Shown here in pieces: positions 7,787 to 17,276 of a DNA stretch of 64,000 nt. The stretch comes from Bacteroidota bacterium. GTDB lineage: Bacteria; Bacteroidota; Bacteroidia; Cytophagales; Cyclobacteriaceae. Position 1 is the stretch's first letter; each line of letters begins with the position of its first letter. Below the pieces are notes generated by a model that did not search any database, was not told the DNA's origin, and was given only the letters and a program-made list of their open reading frames with translations. The DNA lies in the NCBI GenBank assembly GCA_947470895.1, contig CANIVF010000005.1:48959-112958 (forward strand). The letters are read 5' to 3'. Position numbers and translations under genes: made by a program.

Positions 7787-10661
7787 ATTTTACGTTTAGT
7801 TTTAAACGCAAATATTCGGCTGTATATCCTTTACCTTTCCTAACCATTTCTTCAGGGGTGCCTTCAAATAGGAGATTGCCACCCTTTTTCTCACCACCTT
7901 CAGGCCCAAGGTCAATAATCCAGTCAGCACATTTAATCACTTCAAGGTTGTGTTCAATTACAATGACTGTGTGACTTTGATCAACCAACGCGTTGATCGC
8001 CTTGAGTAGTTTAGATATATCGTGAAAGTGAAGACCTGTAGTTGGCTCATCAAAGATGAACAAGATGTTATTTTGATTATCTGAATTATTCTTGCCCAGG
8101 AACGAGGCGAGCTTTACCCGTTGTGCTTCTCCTCCTGAAAGTGAGTTAGAAGATTGGCCCAGTTTTACATAGCCAAGACCTACTTCAAACAAGGGGAGTA
8201 TTTTTTCATACACCGGTTTTTTGTTCCTGAAAAACTCAAGGCCATCTTCCACAGTCATGTCCAGCACATCGAAAATATTTTTTCCTTTATGCTCTACCTC
8301 CAAAACTTCTTGTTTGAAGCGCTTTCCATGACAGCTTTCGCACTTCAAATAGATGTCGGCCATAAACTGCATCTCAACCTTTATCTCACCTTCTCCTTCA
8401 CAAGTGTCACATCTTCCTCCCTCCACATTAAAGGAAAAATGTGAAGGTTTATAACCCCGTTTTTTACTGATTGGTTGCTCGGAATAGAGTGTGCGTATCG
8501 CATCATAAGCTTTAACATAGCTGATGGGATTTGAACGCGAAGATTTCCCAATCGGGTTTTGATCTACAAACTCGACTTGCGTGATTTTAGTTACATCACC
8601 TTCAAGCCGATCATATTTACCTGGAGTTTCAGAAACAGATCCGCTTAAGCGGCCTAATGCAGGATAAAGTATTTTCTTTATCAATGTAGATTTTCCTGAA
8701 CCACTTACACCGGTAACCACCGTGAGTGCACCTAACGGGAATTTTACTGTTAAATTCTTCAGATTGTTTTCGCGAGCGCCAGTGACCGTTACAGAATCCT
8801 TCCATTTTCTTCTGATCGTTGGCACGGAGATCTTTTCAACTCCCGTTAGGTAATTGGTGGTGTGCGATTTGATCTTTTGATTAAGGTCATTTTGAGTGCC
8901 TTGAAAAATCAATTCTCCTCCATGCGAACCTGCATCAGGCCCAATGTCAATGATCTGATCAGCGGCTCGCATAATTTCCTCTTCATGCTCTACTACAATA
9001 ACGGTGTTTCCTAAGTCCCGTAAGGACTTTAAAACCTCGATCATACGAGCCGTGTCGCGCGGGTGTAACCCGATACTGGGTTCATCCATGATGTACATGG
9101 ACCCCACCAAGGCACTACCCAATGATGTGGCCAGTTTTATACGTTGAAACTCCCCACCGGATAAAGTTGATGTAACCCGGTTTAGCGTTAGATAACCTAA
9201 CCCTACTTTCGTCATATATTCCAGGCGGGATTTGATTTCGGTAAGGATGCGTTCAGAAACTTTTTCTTCATATACAGGAAGTTTTAGTTTTTCGAAAAAA
9301 GCCAATGTGTCTTCAATTGGCATCAATACTAAATCGGTGATGGATGTATCTGCAATTTTTACATAGGCTGCATCTTTTCTCAATTTAGTTCCGCGGCAAT
9401 CGGGACACGTAGTGCGTCCTCGATAGCGCGATAGCATGACACGATATTGTATTTTATGAGTTTTTGATTCCAGGTATTTGAAGAAAGCATGAATTCCTTC
9501 GAAATATTGGTTCCCATTCCAAAGTAAGTCGCGTTCTTTTTGGGAGAGCTCTCCATAAGCTCTGTGGATTGGGAAATCGAACTTGATTCCGTTTTTGATT
9601 AATGGCTTCGCCCACTCACTCATTACCTCACCTCGCCATGGGGCTACAGCACCTTCAAAGACAGAAAAACTTTTATCGGGGATCACCAGATCTTCATCAA
9701 TGCCTAAGATCTTGCCAAATCCTTCGCAGGTATGACAGGCCCCAAAAGGATTATTGAAACTGAAGAGGTTGATGGAGGGTTCTGTAAAGGTGATTCCATC
9801 TAATTCAAAACGATCTGAGAAATGCGTTTTCTGGTTTTCGGAATAGATAAGACAATCACCATGACCTTCAAAAAAAGCAGTCTGAACAGAATCTGATAAG
9901 CGGAAAGTAAGATCTTCATCATCAGCATTAACTACAGCACGATCGATTAATACTTCAAACTCTCCTTCATTTATTTTTGATGCCTTAACTGTTTTTTTCT
10001 TTTTAGCTGTTTCTTTTGCTTCATCGGTAGGTGCTAGGGTAGGATTTACGATTTCTTCAATGAATTTGACTTCACCATTAACCAGAATCCGCGCAAAGCC
10101 TTTGCTCAACAAGAGATTTAACTCATCTTCTAACTTTCTACCCTTCGAAATTTTCAAAGGAGTGGCAACCATTACCCGGGTGCCTTCCTTATACTTATTA
10201 ATGAAGTCAATTACATCCGATACGGTGTCGCGCTTTACTTCTTTGCCACTGATTGGTGAAGATGTAGTTCCAATTCGGGCGAACAACAACTTGAGATAGT
10301 CATAGATTTCTGTGGTGGTGCCTACGGTAGACCGCGGATTACGTGTGTTCACCTTTTGTTCAATGGCAATAGCTGGAGAAACTCCTTTAATGTAATCCAC
10401 TTCTGGCTTCTCCATTCTACCTAAGAACTGACGCGCATACGAACTAAGGCTTTCGACATACATGCGCTGCCCCTCAGCAAAGAGCGTATCAAATGCCAGC
10501 GATGATTTTCCCGAACCAGACAAACCGGTGATGACTACCAGTTTATTTCGTGGTATGGCAACGCTAAGGTTTTTAAGATTATTGACTCTGGCCCTTTTGA
10601 TAATGATAAACTCTTTTGGGTCGAGATCGTCTAAATGGGAATCGTTCGGAATTGGAAGCAT
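7785..10661 (-). CDS. uvrA: Excinuclease ABC subunit UvrA
   Basis: DNA-damage sensing ATPase of nucleotide excision repair; cytosolic, acts as a dimer with UvrB. The product (958 residues from the chosen start) has two ABC ATPase modules: Walker A GLSGSGKS at 46-53 and a second GVSGSGKS later, each with an LSGGE(F/A)QR signature. Zinc-binding cysteine pairs are visible ([16 protein letters not shown], then CDTCEGEGE with CESCHGKRF). The ATG at 10661 is chosen because it gives the normal UvrA N-terminus and has a -7 promoter motif 10 bases upstream; the frame stays open for another 126 bases, but those residues look non-family. A lysine-rich insertion ([12 protein letters not shown]) lies near residue 235. 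Confidence 0.95.
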   Translation of the reverse strand: MLPIPNDSHLDDLDPKEFIIIKRARVNNLKNLSVAIPRNKLVVITGLSGSGKSSLAFDTLFAEGQRMYVESLSSYARQFLGRMEKPEVDYIKGVSPAIAIEQKVNTRNPRSTVGTTTEIYDYLKLLFARIGTTSSPISGKEVKRDTVSDVIDFINKYKEGTRVMVATPLKISKGRKLEDELNLLLSKGFARILVNGEVKFIEEIVNPTLAPTDEAKETAKKKKTVKASKINEGEFEVLIDRAVVNADDEDLTFRLSDSVQTAFFEGHGDCLIYSENQKTHFSDRFELDGITFTEPSINLFSFNNPFGACHTCEGFGKILGIDEDLVIPDKSFSVFEGAVAPWRGEVMSEWAKPLIKNGIKFDFPIHRAYGELSQKERDLLWNGNQYFEGIHAFFKYLESKTHKIQYRVMLSRYRGRTTCPDCRGTKLRKDAAYVKIADTSITDLVLMPIEDTLAFFEKLKLPVYEEKVSERILTEIKSRLEYMTKVGLGYLTLNRVTSTLSGGEFQRIKLATSLGSALVGSMYIMDEPSIGLHPRDTARMIEVLKSLRDLGNTVIVVEHEEEIMRAADQIIDIGPDAGSHGGELIFQGTQNDLNQKIKSHTTNYLTGVEKISVPTIRRKWKDSVTVTGARENNLKNLTVKFPLGALTVVTGVSGSGKSTLIKKILYPALGRLSGSVSETPGKYDRLEGDVTKITQVEFVDQNPIGKSSRSNPISYVKAYDAIRTLYSEQPISKKRGYKPSHFSFNVEGGRCDTCEGEGEIKVEMQFMADIYLKCESCHGKRFKQEVLEVEHKGKNIFDVLDMTVEDGLEFFRNKKPVYEKILPLFEVGLGYVKLGQSSNSLSGGEAQRVKLASFLGKNNSDNQNNILFIFDEPTTGLHFHDISKLLKAINALVDQSHTVIVIEHNLEVIKCADWIIDLGPEGGEKKGGNLLFEGTPEEMVRKGKGYTAEYLRLKLNVK

Positions 10662-10670
10662 GGGAAACGG

Positions 10671-10678
10671 CAAAAATA
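10671..10678 (-). promoter_or_regulatory. candidate -7 promoter element (TATTTTTG) for uvrA
   Basis: Read on the minus strand the octamer fits TAnnTTTG and lies 10 bases before the ATG at 10661. It supports that start over the longer open frame reaching 10787, which would place the promoter inside the gene. Confidence 0.4.
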
Positions 10679-10798
10679 GAAAATAGGAACGCGTTGTCCT
10701 ACTCGGTATTAAAACACCATGGTGTGTTATATCTAAGGCGGATAAAACAAAAACACCAACCGTGTGGATGGTGTTCGCATAAGACAAAAAAAAATATA

Positions 10799-11167
10799 TT
10801 AATTATCGAAGTCTGGATCGTAGCTGGCTTCTTTGCCACCTTCGTCACTATCACTATCAAAGTCTCCACTGTTATCAAAATCATCATCTTCGGCTGGCGT
10901 GCGCGCATCATCATCGCCATCGAATTCCTGCTTTTTGCTGGACTCCACATCATACCCACCATCACTATTTTTAGTTGCTGGTACTTTCACCAAGTACACA
11001 GAGTCGTACGTTTCAAGCGGGAACACGAAGATCGGTTCTTTTTTTGCGTTGGAAATTCTCGTAATGCTGGACTCATAACCATTTGGGTATTGCTCTCGCA
11101 ACAAATCCTTTAGGTCTTCACTCAGATTCTCCAGACTTTTGATTACTCTTTTTTTTGCTACTGCCAT
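10799..11167 (-). CDS. Conserved hypothetical protein with acidic C-terminal tail
   Basis: 122 residues from the ATG at 11167; an in-frame ATG seven codons earlier (11188) is possible. The N-terminal half is basic and helical (MAVAKKRVIKSLENL, then LLREQYPNGYESSI), followed by a short beta region containing FPLETYDSVYLVKV. The last ~45 residues are extremely rich in Asp, Glu, Ser and Gly. No signal peptide. The family is not one I can name; similar small proteins occur in Cytophagales. The charge-split layout suggests a protein that binds a basic partner or nucleic acid, but this is a guess. It is upstream of uvrA with a gap of about 140 bases. Confidence 0.6.
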   Translation of the reverse strand: MAVAKKRVIKSLENLSEDLKDLLREQYPNGYESSITRISNAKKEPIFVFPLETYDSVYLVKVPATKNSDGGYDVESSKKQEFDGDDDARTPAEDDDFDNSGDFDSDSDEGGKEASYDPDFDN

Positions 11168-11334
11168 GGTTTTTAAAATCGGGCTCAAATAGCATAAGAA
11201 ATTATGTAGGAGGCAAGAATTATTTTAAAAATTTTTGTGCTTTCGAAGAATATTTCTACTTTTCAATTCACAAACATTCCATTTAACCCACATACTATCG
11301 AGCCAGACATCTACGTTACCTAAACGAAAGAAAG

Positions 11335-11988
11335 ATGATTGACAGAAGATTCAGCGACAGCCAATTGGTTACGCTCTATCAAACCGGTAACGAAGAAGCC
11401 TTCGGCATGCTACTTCAGAGACACAAATCCCGTATTTATACGGCTATTTACATGATTGTAAAAGATCGTTATGAGGCTGAAGATCTGCTTCAGGATACCT
11501 TTATCAAGGCGGTGAATACCATCAAAAGTGGTCGGTATAATGAAGAAGGTAAATTTTTGCCTTGGATTAGTCGCATTGCTCACAACCTTGCCATTGACCG
11601 CTTTCGCAGAAATAAGCGCTACCCACAGGTGGTGTTGGAAGATGGTAGTAGGGTTTTTGATTCCATGCAGTTTTCAGAAGAGTCGTCTGAATCAAAGCAA
11701 CTTATTCGCGACACCAGATCACGACTTCGGGATTTGATCAAAGAATTGCCGGAGGAACAAAAGCAGGTATTGATCATGCGCCATTACCTGGAAATGAGTT
11801 TTCAGGAAATAGCGGATCGTTCTGGAGTAAGTATCAATACGGCATTGGGCAGAATGCGTTATGCCTTGATCAACCTTAGAAAGAGAATGAATAAAAATAA
11901 TATTGCCTATGATAAAGACCTTTACCCAAAACGATCTGATCAGGTTTCTATACCACGAGACTTCGGAGAAGGAGACCAGGGAGATTAA
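11335..11988 (+). CDS. ECF-type RNA polymerase sigma factor
   Basis: 217-residue extracytoplasmic-function sigma factor that would direct RNA polymerase to alternative promoters. Region 2 is clear (DRYEAEDLLQDTFIKAV followed by WISRIAHNLAIDRFRR), as is region 4 (LPEEQKQVLIMRHYLEMSF and the recognition helix IADRSGVSINTALGRMRYAL). After LRKRMNKNN the C-terminal ~30 residues are not part of the sigma fold and are encoded in the stretch that overlaps the next gene. That downstream gene is a likely partner. Confidence 0.9.
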   Translation: MIDRRFSDSQLVTLYQTGNEEAFGMLLQRHKSRIYTAIYMIVKDRYEAEDLLQDTFIKAVNTIKSGRYNEEGKFLPWISRIAHNLAIDRFRRNKRYPQVVLEDGSRVFDSMQFSEESSESKQLIRDTRSRLRDLIKELPEEQKQVLIMRHYLEMSFQEIADRSGVSINTALGRMRYALINLRKRMNKNNIAYDKDLYPKRSDQVSIPRDFGEGDQGD

Positions 11989-12136
11989 CCGAGCACTTCT
12001 TTGTGACAGCGAACTGCAGGCTCAGTATAACGAATTGAATTCTGTTCGTCACGAACTAGAGTCAACGCTCCTCGAGCCATCAGCCGAATCTGTTCAGAAT
12101 ATTCTTCATTACTCATGTAGTATGCAGGAGAAATAG
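11909..12136 (+). CDS. Small conserved protein overlapping the sigma factor 3' end (possible anti-sigma-like partner)
   Basis: 75 residues from the ATG at 11909, in a different frame from the sigma factor, overlapping it by 80 bases. A TTG two codons upstream is possible but the ATG gives the natural start MIKTFTQNDLIRFLYHE. The protein is soluble, helical and acidic (ALLCDSELQAQYNELNSVRH) with a C-terminal LLEPSAESVQNILHYS. Small proteins of this pattern follow ECF sigma genes in Cytophagales; by position it may bind or tune the sigma factor, though it lacks the membrane helix of classical anti-sigma factors. A strong terminator follows. Confidence 0.7.
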   Translation: MIKTFTQNDLIRFLYHETSEKETREINRALLCDSELQAQYNELNSVRHELESTLLEPSAESVQNILHYSCSMQEK

Positions 12137-12156
12137 TCTCAGCTTCTTAGCCTTTT

Positions 12157-12204
12157 ATAAAACAAATAAGGTCTTCCCCAAAGGGAAGACCTTATTTGTT
12201 TTAT
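12157..12204. terminator. Bidirectional terminator with a perfect 22-bp inverted repeat
   Basis: The arms at 12157-12178 and 12183-12204 are exact reverse complements with a 4-base CAAA loop; the core is GGTCTTCCC/GGGAAGACC and the outer parts are A/T-rich, giving U-tracts in both directions. It ends the sigma operon on the plus strand and the DUF1080 gene on the minus strand. Confidence 0.85.
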
Positions 12205-12216
12205 AGTCAATTTTGT

Positions 12217-12810
12217 TTACAGTGTTTTGATTCGGATATTCTTCCATCTCACTTTAACACCACCACCATCATGAATTTGGAGCGCAATTTTACCTGAACT
12301 AGAACCAATCTTTTCGTCCGTCAGCGTGATCATCTCGGTGCCGTTAAGCCAAGTGGTAACAGTGTTTCCTTTCACCATTACTTTCATTTCATTCCAATCA
12401 TTTTCAATAAGCACTTTTTCTTTGTCGGCCGTTGGTTGAATGAGCCAACCTCTTCCATAAGATTCATATATACCGCCACTGTGCAAATTTATAGGTGCCA
12501 CCTCAGCCTGCCAGCCGTTTATTACAATTCCTTCTATTTGTGAATGAAAGAAAACACCACTATTGCCATTTGACTCCTGTTTAAACATTAATGTGAGTTC
12601 AAAGTCTTTGAATTCTTTGTCTGTTGCTAGATATCCGTATTGTTTATCGGGTCCGCTTTCACAGATGAGTTCCCCTTTACTGACATACCATTTTTCGGTG
12701 CCATGAATTTTCCAGCCCTTAAGGTCCTTTCCATTGAATAATTTTTCAGGTTTTTGACTAAAGCCCATTTGGGCACAGGTTAGAAGAACAAGAAATGGGA
12801 TGAATTTCAT
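12217..12810 (-). CDS. DUF1080 (3-keto-disaccharide hydrolase-like) exported protein
   Basis: 197 residues from the ATG at 12810, which begins a clean signal peptide (MKFIPFLVLLTCAQMGFSQ); the frame extends 15 codons further but those give an odd N-terminus. The mature part is a concanavalin/laminin-G-like jelly roll typical of DUF1080, with LFNGKDLKGWKIHG at the start, NSGVFFHSQIEG in the middle and IALQIHDGGGVKVRWKNIRI at the end. Family members are linked to cleavage of 3-keto-glycosides and are common in Bacteroidota and Planctomycetes. It stands alone here, so the substrate cannot be inferred. Confidence 0.85.
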   Translation of the reverse strand: MKFIPFLVLLTCAQMGFSQKPEKLFNGKDLKGWKIHGTEKWYVSKGELICESGPDKQYGYLATDKEFKDFELTLMFKQESNGNSGVFFHSQIEGIVINGWQAEVAPINLHSGGIYESYGRGWLIQPTADKEKVLIENDWNEMKVMVKGNTVTTWLNGTEMITLTDEKIGSSSGKIALQIHDGGGVKVRWKNIRIKTL

Positions 12811-12915
12811 AATTAGAAAATTTGATGTTTTCAAAAGTAACAAATAATAGAACATGCCAAGTAAAAAGCTTTATCGTATTGAGGTGATCCACACTTGGTT
12901 TTCTTTCTTTGCACC

Positions 12916-14088
12916 GTGAATGTGTTAATCCTTCATCAGCATTTTAATCTTCCCGAAAAGGGCGGAGCCATCCGATCTTATTATTTGGCTAAAGCCCTCG
13001 TTGATAGGGGTATAAAGGTGTCGATCGTCACAACACATCATCACAAAGAATATATAAAGCAGAATATTGAAGGGATAGAAGTGCATTACTTGCCAGTAGC
13101 TTATGATAATCGTTTTGGGTTTGTTGCTCGTAGCTGGGCTTTCATTAAATATGTCTGGGGAGCGGTAAGATTAAGTAATCAATTTAAAACCGCTGATTAT
13201 TGCTACGCGATTTCGGTACCCCTCACAGTAGGATTGGCCGCACGGTGGATTAAGTGGCAACATAAAATTCCTTACATCTTTGAAGTGGGAGATCTATGGC
13301 CCGATGCTCCGATTCAAATAGGTTTTGTAAACAATTACTTTTTTCAGACCCTGCTCTATCAACTCGAGAAGTCAATTTATATATCCGCGCATTCGGTGGT
13401 GGCATTATCGCCCAGCATCCAATCAGCAATTGAAAAGAAGGTGCCCGGCAAGAAAGTTCACCTGCTACCCAACATGGCAGACTGCGATTATTACAAGCCG
13501 GAGGCAAAGAACCCGATGTTGGAGGAGAAGTTTAATGTGAAAGGAAAATTTGTGATCTCTTATATCGGAGCAGTTGGGTTGGCAAATGGTCTTGATTATC
13601 TATTGGAATGTGCCAATGCATCGCGCAAAGCGGAGTTGCCTATTCAATTTTTTATCTGTGGCGATGGTGCATTACTGGATCGATTGAAGGGAAATATTAA
13701 ACAAATGGGGTTGTTAAACCTCACGTTTATCGATTTCACCAATCGCGATGGCGTTAAAGAATTACTAAACGTGACAGACGCCACATTCATTTGTTATAGG
13801 CCTCTTCCTATTTTAGAAACCGGTTCACCTAATAAATTTTTTGATGGCCTTGCTGCCGGTAAACTCATTGTCATCAATTTTGGTGGATGGATCAGGAAGG
13901 AGATTGAGGAGAGTAAATGTGGTGTTTATACAGATCCACATCAGCCTACTGAATTTGTAAAAAAGATCAGACCTTTTCTTTCAGATCGGGAGCTTCTCAC
14001 AGCACATCAGCAAGCATCACGACAATTAGCAGAGAAGAAGTATTCCAAAAATCTGCTTTCAAAGAAATTTTTAGAGTTATTCCGCTAA
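12916..14088 (+). CDS. Glycosyltransferase family 4 (WbuB/CapM-like)
   Basis: 390 residues from a GTG at 12916, chosen because it opens the Rossmann strand NVLILHQHFNLPEKGGAIRS that starts this GT-B fold. A longer frame back to a TTG at 12895 adds residues unlike the family. The C-terminal nucleotide-sugar-binding domain has YIGAVGLANGLDYLLE, FFICGDG and the WbuB-type signature ETGSPNKFFDGLAAGKL. Such enzymes transfer a sugar during surface polysaccharide or lipid-linked glycan synthesis. No other polysaccharide genes are adjacent, so donor and acceptor are unknown. Confidence 0.85.
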   Translation: MNVLILHQHFNLPEKGGAIRSYYLAKALVDRGIKVSIVTTHHHKEYIKQNIEGIEVHYLPVAYDNRFGFVARSWAFIKYVWGAVRLSNQFKTADYCYAISVPLTVGLAARWIKWQHKIPYIFEVGDLWPDAPIQIGFVNNYFFQTLLYQLEKSIYISAHSVVALSPSIQSAIEKKVPGKKVHLLPNMADCDYYKPEAKNPMLEEKFNVKGKFVISYIGAVGLANGLDYLLECANASRKAELPIQFFICGDGALLDRLKGNIKQMGLLNLTFIDFTNRDGVKELLNVTDATFICYRPLPILETGSPNKFFDGLAAGKLIVINFGGWIRKEIEESKCGVYTDPHQPTEFVKKIRPFLSDRELLTAHQQASRQLAEKKYSKNLLSKKFLELFR

Positions 14089-14161
14089 ACTGGGGAATCA
14101 CAACGCTCTTGCTTAAAAGTTTATTTTTTGTTTATTTGCTTTACAAAGTATAAGCATATAT

Positions 14162-14494
14162 ATGGCTAAAGATTATCTTGGTGAATTTGAAGAATTGATT
14201 TTAACGATGGTAGGGGCTTTACAGGAAGATGCTTACGGGGCAGCTATTGCAGAGGAAATAGAGACTCGGTTGAAGCGTGAAGTGAATCTCAGTGCTGTTC
14301 ATGTTACACTCTATCGACTGGAGGACAAAGGATTTATTAAATCGAAATTAGGTGGCGCCACCAATGAAAGAGGAGGCAGAAGAAAGCGCATCTATACGAT
14401 TACGAGTGCAGGCATGGCCATGCTGCGTGCCATGAAGAATGCTCGGGTGGATTTATGGAAGATGATACCACAATTGAAAATTTCAGGGTCGTGA
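14162..14494 (+). CDS. PadR family transcriptional regulator
   Basis: 110-residue winged-helix regulator: FEELILTMVGAL, the recognition region NLSAVHVTLYRLEDKGFIKS and the wing GGRRKRIYTITSAG are typical of PadR. The gene is translationally coupled to the FtsX-like permease that follows (its TGA at 14492-14494 overlaps a GTG at 14491). In Bacteroidota this PadR-permease pair is a recurrent unit, so the regulator probably controls its own operon. Since the permease carries a stop codon, the regulator may now lack its usual output. Confidence 0.9.
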   Translation: MAKDYLGEFEELILTMVGALQEDAYGAAIAEEIETRLKREVNLSAVHVTLYRLEDKGFIKSKLGGATNERGGRRKRIYTITSAGMAMLRAMKNARVDLWKMIPQLKISGS

Positions 14495-17160
14495 AAACGA
14501 TGGGTAATGAACCTCCCTCTTGGGTCCTATGGTTTTTACGTTGGTTTTGTCCTCCATATATTCTCGAAGAGATTGAAGGTGATCTTTTTCAAAAGTTTGA
14601 AAAAGATATAAAGTCATTTGGAATAGGAAAAGCAAAGAAAAGATTAGTGTGGAATACGATTCGTTTTTTCAGGCCAGGAATTTTATTTAGAAATAGATTT
14701 TCAGTTGAACTAAATTTTTTCCCTATGATCTTGAATAACCTACTGTTCAGCGTACGTCATTTAAGACGACAAAAACTTAATTCGTTGCTTCATGTTACAG
14801 GCTTAACGCTAGGAATGAGTGTGTGCATACTGATTGGATTATTTGTAAAACATGAATTGAGTTTTGATGTGTATCATAGCAAAACAGATCGCATTTATCG
14901 TGTAAATTCTGTTTGGACAGAAACAGGCAAGCAATTTAATCTTTATGCTTCACCATTTCCGTTGGCAGAAGCAATACGCAATGATATATCAGGTATTGAA
15001 ACGGTTGCATTAGCCCGCCCACAATTTAAGGCGATGATTGAGATTAGCCCTCAAAAAATTTTCAAACAAGATCATGTACTCATTGTCGAGCCCGCGTTTC
15101 TTGATATTTTTAATATCGAAATAGTAAGTGGAGATGCCACCAAGGCATTGATAATTCCTTATCAGGCCATAGTAACTGAAACGATTGCCAAAAAGTATTT
15201 CGGTAATGAAGACGCTATTGGCAAAACCTTTAAGTATCGAGATAAATTTATAATCACAATAGGAGGAATTATGCGCGACTTGCCTTCGAATACAAGTCTG
15301 CCTGCCTCTATACTTCTTTCTTATGTTCCCAATGAAGAGTTTCTGGATCATGGAGACACCTGGTATTTCGGAGATTTTGCATGGAATAAACTTGCAGTAG
15401 TTACTTACATTGTAATTGATGAGAAAACGGATCCTAGACATGTAGAGACGCAACTAAAGCAAATAGCTGATAAGAATATTAACTCTGCTCCAACAGTAGA
15501 TAAAGCAATTCAAGGATCTTTTGAAATACAACAATTGCATGATATTCATTTTGACACAAAGCGGTTTGGCGGAGGCCCTTGGGTAGCTGCGATAGATTTT
15601 TCATAGTTATGGTTTTTTGCATTCATTGGATTGATAGTATTGACGCTCGCCTGCATCAATTTTCTAAATCTGTCTACCGCACAGACATTTATTCGAGCCA
15701 GAGAAGTTGGAATAAGAAAATCTATTGGAGCCAAAAGATCCCAGCTCATAGGGCAATTCATGGGGGAAGCATTTATCATTACTGGTATCTCGTGCCTCAT
15801 TGCAATTGCCATTGTTAAACTCTCTCTATCTCCATTGAATGACTTGCTGGAAAAGGAGATTACTTTCAACCCATTGCAATCACCTGAGTTAATCATAGGA
15901 TTGCTGCTGTTTGTCGTATTCACCGGTTTGTCAGCAGGGCTTTACCCGGCATGGATCACTTCTAAATTTAATCCGGTAGTTGTACTAAAATCAAACTCTT
16001 CGGGTACTGGAATTCAAGAATTATCGTGGCTGCGCAAAGGACTTGTTGTTATTCAATTTACAATCTCAACGGGTTTGTTCATAGCAGTAGTATTAATCGC
16101 ACAGCAAGTAAATTACATGCGCAACAATGATTTGGGATTTGAGACGGAAAATATTATCAATTTAGAACTTGGTGGTCAAAATAAACGACAGGCATTTACT
16201 AATGAATTAAAACTGGTTCGTGGAGTCGAAGATGTTTCATTTGCCCGGTCATCGCCCATCAGCGATGATCATTGGTGGAATACCATAAGTAAAACAGAAA
16301 ATACAGATCGTCAGAGTGTGTGTGCCATTTATGGTGATGATCATTTTTATGATCTGTATGGCTTAAAATTGCTGAGTGGTTACATTCCTCAGGAGGCAGG
16401 AAACAATACTAAAGTAGATTCAGCAATGAAACTGGTGACAAGGGTGGTGGTTAATGAAAAACTATTAGAAACACTTGATTTAGGATCTCCTCAAGAGGCC
16501 GTAGGGAAATTATTTTGGTGGGGCGGAGATACCGAAATAGCAGGAGTAGTGGCGGACTTCAATACCGAACCACTAAAGTATGCAATTTCTCCAACACTCA
16601 TCATCCAAGATCATAATGTATATACTCATGCCAGTATCAGGTTGGAGTCAGATGCACATCTTTCAGAGACATTAACTCAGATAGAACTTATCTGGAAAAA
16701 ACACTTTACCGATGGCGTATATGAATTTCAGTTTCTCGACACTCAAATTGATTCTTTCTATAAATCGGAAACGAGGCTGTATATCTTGTTTAGAATCTTT
16801 GCCGGATTGGCGATTTTAATTTCTTGTCTTGGACTTTGGGGCCTCGTTACCTTCGTTTCGCAACAGCGAACAAAAGAAATTGGAATACGAAAAGTATTAG
16901 GGGCTTCCGTGAATGCGATTTTATGGCTTCTCTCAAAGGATTTTTTCTTACAGATTCTCGTGGCATTTGCGGTTGCTTCACCGGTCACTTATTACTTTAT
17001 CAATGACTGGTTGCAAAATTTTGCTTTTAGGATTGATATCGGTTGGGAAACATTTGTGATAACAGGAATATTTCTGCTCACAGTGGCATCACTGACCATC
17101 AGCGTGCAGACCATCAAGGCATCGGTAACCAATCCGGTAAATAGTTTAAGATCAGAGTAG
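14491..17160 (+). pseudogene. FtsX/MacB-like ABC transporter permease interrupted by an in-frame TAG
   Basis: The two halves (14491-15603 and 15607-17160) are in the same frame and separated only by TAG at 15604-15606; read through, they give a full-length permease of about 890 residues. It has the N-terminal prefix domain of PadR-linked Bacteroidota permeases (PPSWVLWFLRWFCPPYILEE), an FtsX transmembrane helix near residue 100, a MacB-like periplasmic domain, then helices (LIVLTLACINFLNLSTAQ, AREVGIRKSIGA) and a second FtsX block ending NPVNSLRSE. The stop falls just before the second membrane helix, at a position where relatives would carry a sense codon. Either a nonsense mutation or a sequencing error; readthrough is less likely. 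The first half alone would be one helix plus a periplasmic domain. Confidence 0.8.
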
Positions 17161-17171
17161 ATAAAATTTTG

Positions 17172-17216
17172 ATGTTGGCTCAAATAAATCCAGTAGAAGC
17201 GCTAAAGGATGAATGA
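17172..17216 (+). pseudogene. C-terminal relic of a second FtsX-like permease
   Basis: The short frame reads MLAQINPVEALKDE and stops. NPVEALKDE is the usual extreme C-terminus of FtsX/MacB-type permeases (compare NPVNSLRSE ending the gene just upstream). It lies 11 bases after that gene's stop, so it looks like the tail left after deletion of a tandem permease copy. Confidence 0.5.
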
Positions 17217-17228
17217 GTAAGAAGTAAA

Positions 17229-17255
17229 AAAAGTCCGACACAATCTCGGACTTTT
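17229..17255. terminator. Bidirectional terminator between permease and S10 peptidase
   Basis: Arms AAAAGTCCGA (17229-17238) and TCGGACTTTT (17246-17255), 7-base loop, A-tract on the left and T-rich sequence on the right, so it can serve both converging genes. Confidence 0.8.
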
Positions 17256-17276
17256 AATTTTTTATTAAGTGCCTTT

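Noticed and set aside
8154..8444. Plus-strand frame opposite uvrA
   Set aside because: Lies wholly on the complement of conserved UvrA sequence with zinc-finger motifs; no independent support.
10662..10787. Longer UvrA N-terminus
   Set aside because: The extra 42 residues do not look like UvrA, and a -7 promoter motif lies within this stretch; the ATG at 10661 gives the family start.
11903..12136. Sigma factor and overlapping small gene as a toxin-antitoxin pair
   Set aside because: The first gene is a clear sigma factor with regions 2 and 4; the small protein has no toxin or antitoxin features.
15010..15453. 147-residue antisense frame inside the permease
   Set aside because: It runs opposite to well-supported coding sequence, has no signal, domain or start context; a shadow frame.
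14491..17160. Two separate genes (half-permeases) rather than one broken gene
   Set aside because: The halves are in one frame, abut at a single TAG, and together match one full-length permease; the second half has no start codon context.
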